NCBI GenBank assembly: GCA_029777225.1
Contig: JAKOSR010000063.1
Coordinates: 1 to 9,797, forward strand
Length of the DNA: 9,797 nt
Reading direction: 5' to 3'
From: Chloroflexota bacterium
Lineage (GTDB): Bacteria; Chloroflexota; Anaerolineae; Anaerolineales; Anaerolineaceae
The notes under the pieces were generated by a model. That model saw only the letters and a program-made list of their open reading frames with translations. It made no database searches and was not told where the DNA came from. This document shows, piece by piece, positions 6,601-9,797 of the stretch; position 1 is the stretch's first letter, and each line of letters starts with the position of its first letter. A program made the translations under genes and the position numbers.

Positions 6601-6606
6601 ATTATA
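6601..6606 (-). promoter_or_regulatory. Candidate -10 box upstream of ppk2
   Basis: A perfect TATAAT reads leftward at 6606-6601 within the 165-base gap between the response-regulator gene and ppk2. No convincing -35 hexamer lies 16-18 bases upstream (CGTCAG at 17 bases is poor). If used, it would give ppk2 a leader of about 110 bases. Other AT-rich hexamers occur nearer ppk2 but are weaker as pairs. Confidence 0.3.
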
Positions 6607-6612
6607 AGGTTC

Positions 6613-6646
6613 AACGCGCCACTCTGACGGACAGATTCAGGGCGTT
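6613..6646 (-). terminator. Possible weak terminator after the response-regulator gene
   Basis: Just after the stop at 6648, the minus-strand RNA can pair AACGCC with GGCGCGTT (one bulged base) and CTGA with TCAG (3-base bulge, 9-base loop). The stem is imperfect, and the nearest U-rich stretch (TTGTTTT) comes about 14 bases later. It is at best a leaky terminator, so some read-through into ppk2 is possible. Confidence 0.3.
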
Positions 6647-6647
6647 T

Positions 6648-7376
6648 TTAGGATTTATTCAGGTTTTCCCGCTTGTAATCGACGAATCGATAGCCGACGC
6701 CGCGTTCGGTGAGGATGTAGCGGGGGTTGGCCGGGTCTTTCTCCAGCTTTTTGCGCAGGTAGTTGATGTAAAGGCGCACGTAATGGGGTTCGTTTTCGTA
6801 CTCGTAGCCCCAAACCTTGCTGAGGATTTGGTCGTGCGTGAGCACCCAGCCCGCGTTTTGGACCAAGTGGTAGAGGAGACGGTATTCCGTGGGGCGCAGC
6901 TGGACCAATTCGCCTTCCACCCAGACTTCATGACGGTCAAAATCGATGGTCAGGCGGTCATCCACGATAATTTTGCCCTTTTCCTCCTGGTCGGCAAAGC
7001 TGCCCCGCCGCAGCACGGCGCGGATCCGGCTGGTGAGCTCCCTCGGGCTGAATGGCTTGGTGACGTAGTCATCCGCGCCCATTTCAAGCCCCCGGACTTT
7101 GTCGTTTTCCTCGCCCTTGGCTGTGAGCATGATAACGGGCGTGCTTCCGACCTCCCTAATCATCTTCAGAACGGTGAAACCATCTAAATCCGGCATCATG
7201 ACATCCAGCAGTACCAGGTCGGGCAGGGTGGCGCGCAATTTATCCATGGCCTGGGCGCCGTTATTGGCTTCCACCACCTCAAAACCATCGTGCTCAAGGT
7301 TTAGCCGGATGATTCTGACCAATCCTTTTTCATCATCGACAACCAGAATTTTGCTGCGTTTGTTGCCTGAGTCCAT
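6648..7376 (-). CDS. OmpR/PhoB-family response regulator
   Basis: A 242-residue two-domain DNA-binding response regulator. The receiver domain (about 9-122) has the acidic pair D14-D15, phosphoacceptor D58 in LLDVMMPDLDG, T85 in MLTAK and K107 in YVTKPFSPREL, so it should be phosphorylation-competent. The C-terminal winged helix (about 140-235) has the family features VQLRPTEYRLLYHLVQN, VLTHDQILSKVWG, the recognition-helix region YVRLYINYLRKKLEKD, and the wing motif ILTERGVGYRF. Its ATG lies 12 bases after the PP2C stop, with GGAG just upstream. No histidine kinase is present in the window. The regulon cannot be told, and PhoB/KdpE/MprA-type labels would be guesses. Confidence 0.95.
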   Translation of the reverse strand: MDSGNKRSKILVVDDEKGLVRIIRLNLEHDGFEVVEANNGAQAMDKLRATLPDLVLLDVMMPDLDGFTVLKMIREVGSTPVIMLTAKGEENDKVRGLEMGADDYVTKPFSPRELTSRIRAVLRRGSFADQEEKGKIIVDDRLTIDFDRHEVWVEGELVQLRPTEYRLLYHLVQNAGWVLTHDQILSKVWGYEYENEPHYVRLYINYLRKKLEKDPANPRYILTERGVGYRFVDYKRENLNKS

Positions 7377-7388
7377 TACTCCATCCTT

Positions 7389-8189
7389 CTACTGAATTTT
7401 CACCAGGATGACGCTGACATTATCCACACCGCCGGCCTCGTCTGCCTGAGAGACCAATCTCCGCGCGGCGTTTTGCAGGTCTGGCTGGGTTTCAAGTGTG
7501 CGCTGAATTGAAGCCTCGTCCACCTGACCCCACAGCCCGTCTGAGCAAAGCAACATGAGCGAGGGCGTGGTGAGTGGAATGGAGGTGATATCCGCTTTGA
7601 AGCCCTCAGCCTGGCCCAGGGCCCTGAAAAGCACGTTGCGCTGGGGATGGTTGTTCACATCCTCCGAACTGATTTGACCGAGGTCGAGTAGCCTGCGGAT
7701 GAGCGAGTGGTCCAGGGTGCGCGCGGTAAGCGGCCCGTTGCCTTCTGCAAGGTATAGCCTTGAATCGCCCACATGCGCGATGTGGAGCGTGTGGTCCAAC
7801 ACCAAGCCCAGGGTTAGGGTGGTGCCACCGCCCGAGACAGCGCCAAGCACATTGGCCTGGGCTGCCTGCAAAGCTTCAGTGAGCGCGGTGTCCATCTCCT
7901 CAGCGCTGAAGGTGTGCTGCCCCAGGCGCAGGGGTTCCAACACGGATTGGATGAGCCTGCCACTGACTGTCTGGACCGCCAGGCTGCTGGCCACCTCGCC
8001 ATTGAGATGCCCGCCCATACCATCAGCCACGATAAAAACCCCGAGCGTGTGCTGGGAATCGGGGGTGCAGGTTTGAAAAACGAGCGTGAGGGCCGAATCT
8101 TCCATGTGGGAACGAACCCGGCCAACCGACTGGGCACTGCCAACCTCCAGCCGGGTGCGCAGCATGGTATCGTGGAAGGAATCCAGCAT
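7389..8189 (-). CDS. PP2C-family serine/threonine protein phosphatase (PrpC/Stp-like)
   Basis: A 266-residue soluble metal-dependent phosphatase of the bacterial PP2C (PPM) type, which removes phosphate from Ser/Thr, usually opposing a Hanks-type kinase. Motifs in order: RVRSHMEDS (24-32), VADGMGGHLNGEVAS (54-68) with metal ligand D56, GTTLTLGLV (122-130), HVGDSRLYL (139-147), LDHSLIRRLLDLGQI (159-173), HPQRNVLFRALG (181-192), LLCSDGLWGQV (213-223) with D217, and GGVDNVSVILV (253-263) with D256. The first motif has HMED where most bacterial homologues have NNED. The ATG at 8189 is preferred because AAGGA lies 4 bases upstream. The frame is open 72 codons further, but that part overlaps the SH3 gene and has no PP2C features. 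No transmembrane segment is seen. Confidence 0.94.
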   Translation of the reverse strand: MLDSFHDTMLRTRLEVGSAQSVGRVRSHMEDSALTLVFQTCTPDSQHTLGVFIVADGMGGHLNGEVASSLAVQTVSGRLIQSVLEPLRLGQHTFSAEEMDTALTEALQAAQANVLGAVSGGGTTLTLGLVLDHTLHIAHVGDSRLYLAEGNGPLTARTLDHSLIRRLLDLGQISSEDVNNHPQRNVLFRALGQAEGFKADITSIPLTTPSLMLLCSDGLWGQVDEASIQRTLETQPDLQNAARRLVSQADEAGGVDNVSVILVKIQ

Positions 8190-8218
8190 GGGTTCCTTGC
8201 TACGGTGCTTATTTGGCT

Positions 8219-8263
8219 TTTCCCGTTTGGAGTGAATGAGTTTCAAGGCGACGTTTCCCGTTT
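8219..8263 (-). repeat. 10-bp direct repeat upstream of the PP2C gene
   Basis: AAACGGGAAA occurs twice on the minus strand (8263-8254 and 8228-8219), 35 bases apart start to start, in the 88-base gap between the SH3 and PP2C genes. It could be a regulatory site or chance. No strong promoter hexamers were found alongside it. Confidence 0.35.
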
Positions 8264-8277
8264 CATGACGATTTCGT

Positions 8278-8781
8278 TTAGGGTGTGGGCGTGGTGAGGG
8301 TGATGGCAGCCAGGAATGAGTCCGCAGCCCAGCCGACCCGGGTTTGGTCATAAGGCGCTTCCAACTGCCACCAGGTATAGCCATCCTGCGTGACGGGGCC
8401 GCCAATCACTTTGAACACTTCTTCATCCGCGGCAAGGAAGTTAATCGCGGCGGAAGTGCCCGGTTCAGCGCGCATGCGCAGGCCGAGCCCTTCGGTGCCA
8501 GTCACCTGGACGTAGGCATTCATGCCAATCACCCCTTCGGGCAGCAAGACCGGGCTCTCGGGCGTGGAAGTGGCCTCCGGCGTGGGGGTGAGCACCACGG
8601 CGGTTTCGGTGGGGGCCGGGATGAGGGTGATGTTGTAAACCGGGGTCTGTTCCACCTTGGGCTCGCCGGTTGTTGCCAGCTTAATCAAGAGGTAGCCGAG
8701 CCCAACGATAGCGGCTGCCAGCACCAGGACAGCCACCAGGCTTATAGGATGGATGGACTTGCGGTTTGGCGATTTTTCCAT
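8278..8781 (-). CDS. Membrane-anchored bacterial SH3-domain protein
   Basis: A 167-residue protein with a short basic N-terminus (MEKSPNRKS), one hydrophobic helix at about 12-34 and a Pro/Thr-rich linker at about 41-82. An SH3-like domain (about 87-157) follows, with AYVQVTGTEGLGLRMRAEPG (89-108), VFKVIGGP (122-129), WWQLEAP (137-143) and VGWAADSFL (149-157). LRMRAEPG...GW..DSFL is the usual signature of bacterial SH3 (SH3_3-like) modules, which often bind cell-wall peptides. The basic N-terminus before the helix favours an outside location for the SH3 domain. GAGGAA lies 6 bases before the ATG at 8781 and decides the start. The longer open frame up to 9039 would overlap the hydrolase gene. 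It is 22 bases after the hydrolase stop, so both are probably one transcript. Confidence 0.88.
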   Translation of the reverse strand: MEKSPNRKSIHPISLVAVLVLAAAIVGLGYLLIKLATTGEPKVEQTPVYNITLIPAPTETAVVLTPTPEATSTPESPVLLPEGVIGMNAYVQVTGTEGLGLRMRAEPGTSAAINFLAADEEVFKVIGGPVTQDGYTWWQLEAPYDQTRVGWAADSFLAAITLTTPTP

Positions 8782-8803
8782 GCGGTTTCCTCGAGAGCGA
8801 TTT

Positions 8804-9797
8804 TTACTTTTTGGTGCGCTTGCCGGCTGGTTCTTCGTGCTTCTTCCAGAATTCATCCATGACCCGGAAGGTCTCCCCGGGCCGGTCAAAATGGGGCATG
8901 CCCCGGGACTGGCGCACCTTGACGGTGGACCAGTTGGGATTCTCGCGCACCAGGGAAGGCAGCATATCGAACTTGAGCGTGGATTCATTATCCAGGAGAA
9001 CCAAGACTGGCACATTGAGGGGGCGATAGACTTTTTCACGGACGGAGGGTGTGCTTAGTTTGCCGGACAAGTAGACCATTGGGGCAAAGTGGGCCCCGGG
9101 TTGATGAGCCGCATTGTAGGCGATATCCGCCAGTTCTGGCGGCAGGGCATACTCAAAGCGCTTTTGGTAATAGCGCACGATGGCCGGCCGGCTGCTGAAA
9201 AGGTCAAAAATCGGCAAACTCCACAGGGGAACCGCCAGGATGGTATAGAGCAGGTTTTTGACCGCGAAGGAGGGTTGCCCCTGCACATTGGAAGGCGACG
9301 CCGGCATGTTAAAACCGGTCGGGTTAATCATGATGATGGAGTGAATCCATTCGGGATTTTCCCTGGCTGCCATGGCCACGAATTCACTTGAGAGGCCCAT
9401 GGTGATGACGTCGCAACTGACTCCTATTTTTTCGCGGATGAATTCCACAATCGTGGACTGGAAAAGCGAGGGGCGATACGGTCGGTCGGTTTTGTCCGAC
9501 GCGCCAAAGCCGGGCAGGTCCATGGCGTAGACGGGGCGGTGCGTGCGGAAGGCCTCGAAGATGGGCGCGAGCTCATGCAGACCGGCGGTCATGTGCACGT
9601 TGTGGATGAGCAGGATGGGCCTTTGCTGGCCGTTTTTCACAAAGAAATAATTTACTTTCCCAGCCGTATCGGATACGAAGGTATCCTGGTCGGCACACAG
9701 CACGCCCTTTAACTTGGCGTGATGGTCGATGTAACGACGGCTGTAAAAAATCCAGCCCGCCTTGAGTAGCGTGGCAAACGCCGCCACCCCACCCAAG
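8804..9797 (-). CDS. Alpha/beta hydrolase-fold protein, 5' end outside window
   Basis: The frame is open to the right edge, with 330 residues visible. The first codon there is TTG, so the true start is probably outside. The visible N-terminus is hydrophobic (AFATLLKAGWIFY), suggesting a membrane anchor or signal sequence. The fold is shown by PILLIHNVHMTAG (60-72, oxyanion-loop region), PVYAMDLPGFGASDK (88-102), the nucleophile elbow MGLSSEF (133-139) with S136, LLDNES (267-272) with D269 as likely acid, and MPHFDRPGETFRVMDEFW (300-317) with H302 as likely base. The elbow lacks the second glycine of GxSxG. Residues 163-240 form a cap with several Trp/Phe/Tyr. The tail is basic (KKHEEPAGKRTKK). 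The substrate is unknown; esterase or lipase-like activity is the neutral guess. Confidence 0.85.
   Translation of the reverse strand, partial: LGGVAAFATLLKAGWIFYSRRYIDHHAKLKGVLCADQDTFVSDTAGKVNYFFVKNGQQRPILLIHNVHMTAGLHELAPIFEAFRTHRPVYAMDLPGFGASDKTDRPYRPSLFQSTIVEFIREKIGVSCDVITMGLSSEFVAMAARENPEWIHSIIMINPTGFNMPASPSNVQGQPSFAVKNLLYTILAVPLWSLPIFDLFSSRPAIVRYYQKRFEYALPPELADIAYNAAHQPGAHFAPMVYLSGKLSTPSVREKVYRPLNVPVLVLLDNESTLKFDMLPSLVRENPNWSTVKVRQSRGMPHFDRPGETFRVMDEFWKKHEEPAGKRTKK

Noticed and set aside
8243..8266. Seven-codon frame (MKRETSP) after the SH3 gene
   Set aside because: No ribosome site, very short, and no attenuator structure follows it.
8190..8405. 72-codon N-terminal extension of PP2C
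   Set aside because: Overlaps the SH3 gene in another frame, lacks PP2C similarity, and AAGGA supports the start at 8189.
1..9797. CRISPR arrays, tRNA genes, insertion sequences, toxin-antitoxin or phage-defence genes
   Set aside because: No regularly spaced repeats, tRNA cloverleaf, transposase motif or defence-type protein was seen on either strand; all long gaps are explained by genes and short regulatory sites.

Overview
The window reads as ordinary chromosomal DNA from a moderately GC-rich bacterium, most likely Chloroflexota and probably Anaerolineae-like. That placement is inferred from protein style: single-pass membrane proteins with Pro/Thr-rich linkers carrying LysM or SH3 modules, a Ctc-type L25, and a PrpC-like phosphatase next to an OmpR-type regulator. 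No rRNA, tRNA, CRISPR array, transposon or phage gene was seen. About 90% is coding, in eleven genes, two of them cut by the window edges.

Left part (1-1806). A membrane-anchored LysM protein runs leftward off the window edge. It is divergent from rplY, which encodes ribosomal protein bL25. The 258-base gap between them holds two good sigma70-type promoters, one facing each way, and a structured rplY leader. A 12-bp hairpin lies between the convergent ends of rplY and the Nudix gene and could terminate both.

Middle part (1820-5568). A tight leftward operon reads mnmA (2-thiolation of tRNA U34), a 92-residue membrane protein of unknown function, trmI (m1A58 tRNA methyltransferase) and a CoA-diphosphatase-like Nudix hydrolase. 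Junctions are a 1-base overlap and two 2-base gaps. tatD is transcribed rightward from a 75-base gap beside mnmA and ends near an inverted repeat that lacks a correctly placed T-tract.

Right part (5583-9797). Leftward genes encode a class I-like polyphosphate kinase 2 and, upstream of it, a four-gene cluster: alpha/beta hydrolase (5' end outside the window), membrane-anchored SH3 protein, PP2C phosphatase and OmpR/PhoB-type response regulator. Short gaps suggest the last four are co-transcribed. A plausible theme is envelope or surface sensing (SH3 protein) with phosphosignalling (PP2C, response regulator), but no kinase is present to complete it. ppk2 is separated by 165 bases and probably has its own promoter.

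All stretches without a gene are under 300 bases. I found no convincing new system. The points most worth checking are the rplY leader structure, the membrane protein embedded in the tRNA-modification operon, and the PP2C/regulator cluster without a kinase.
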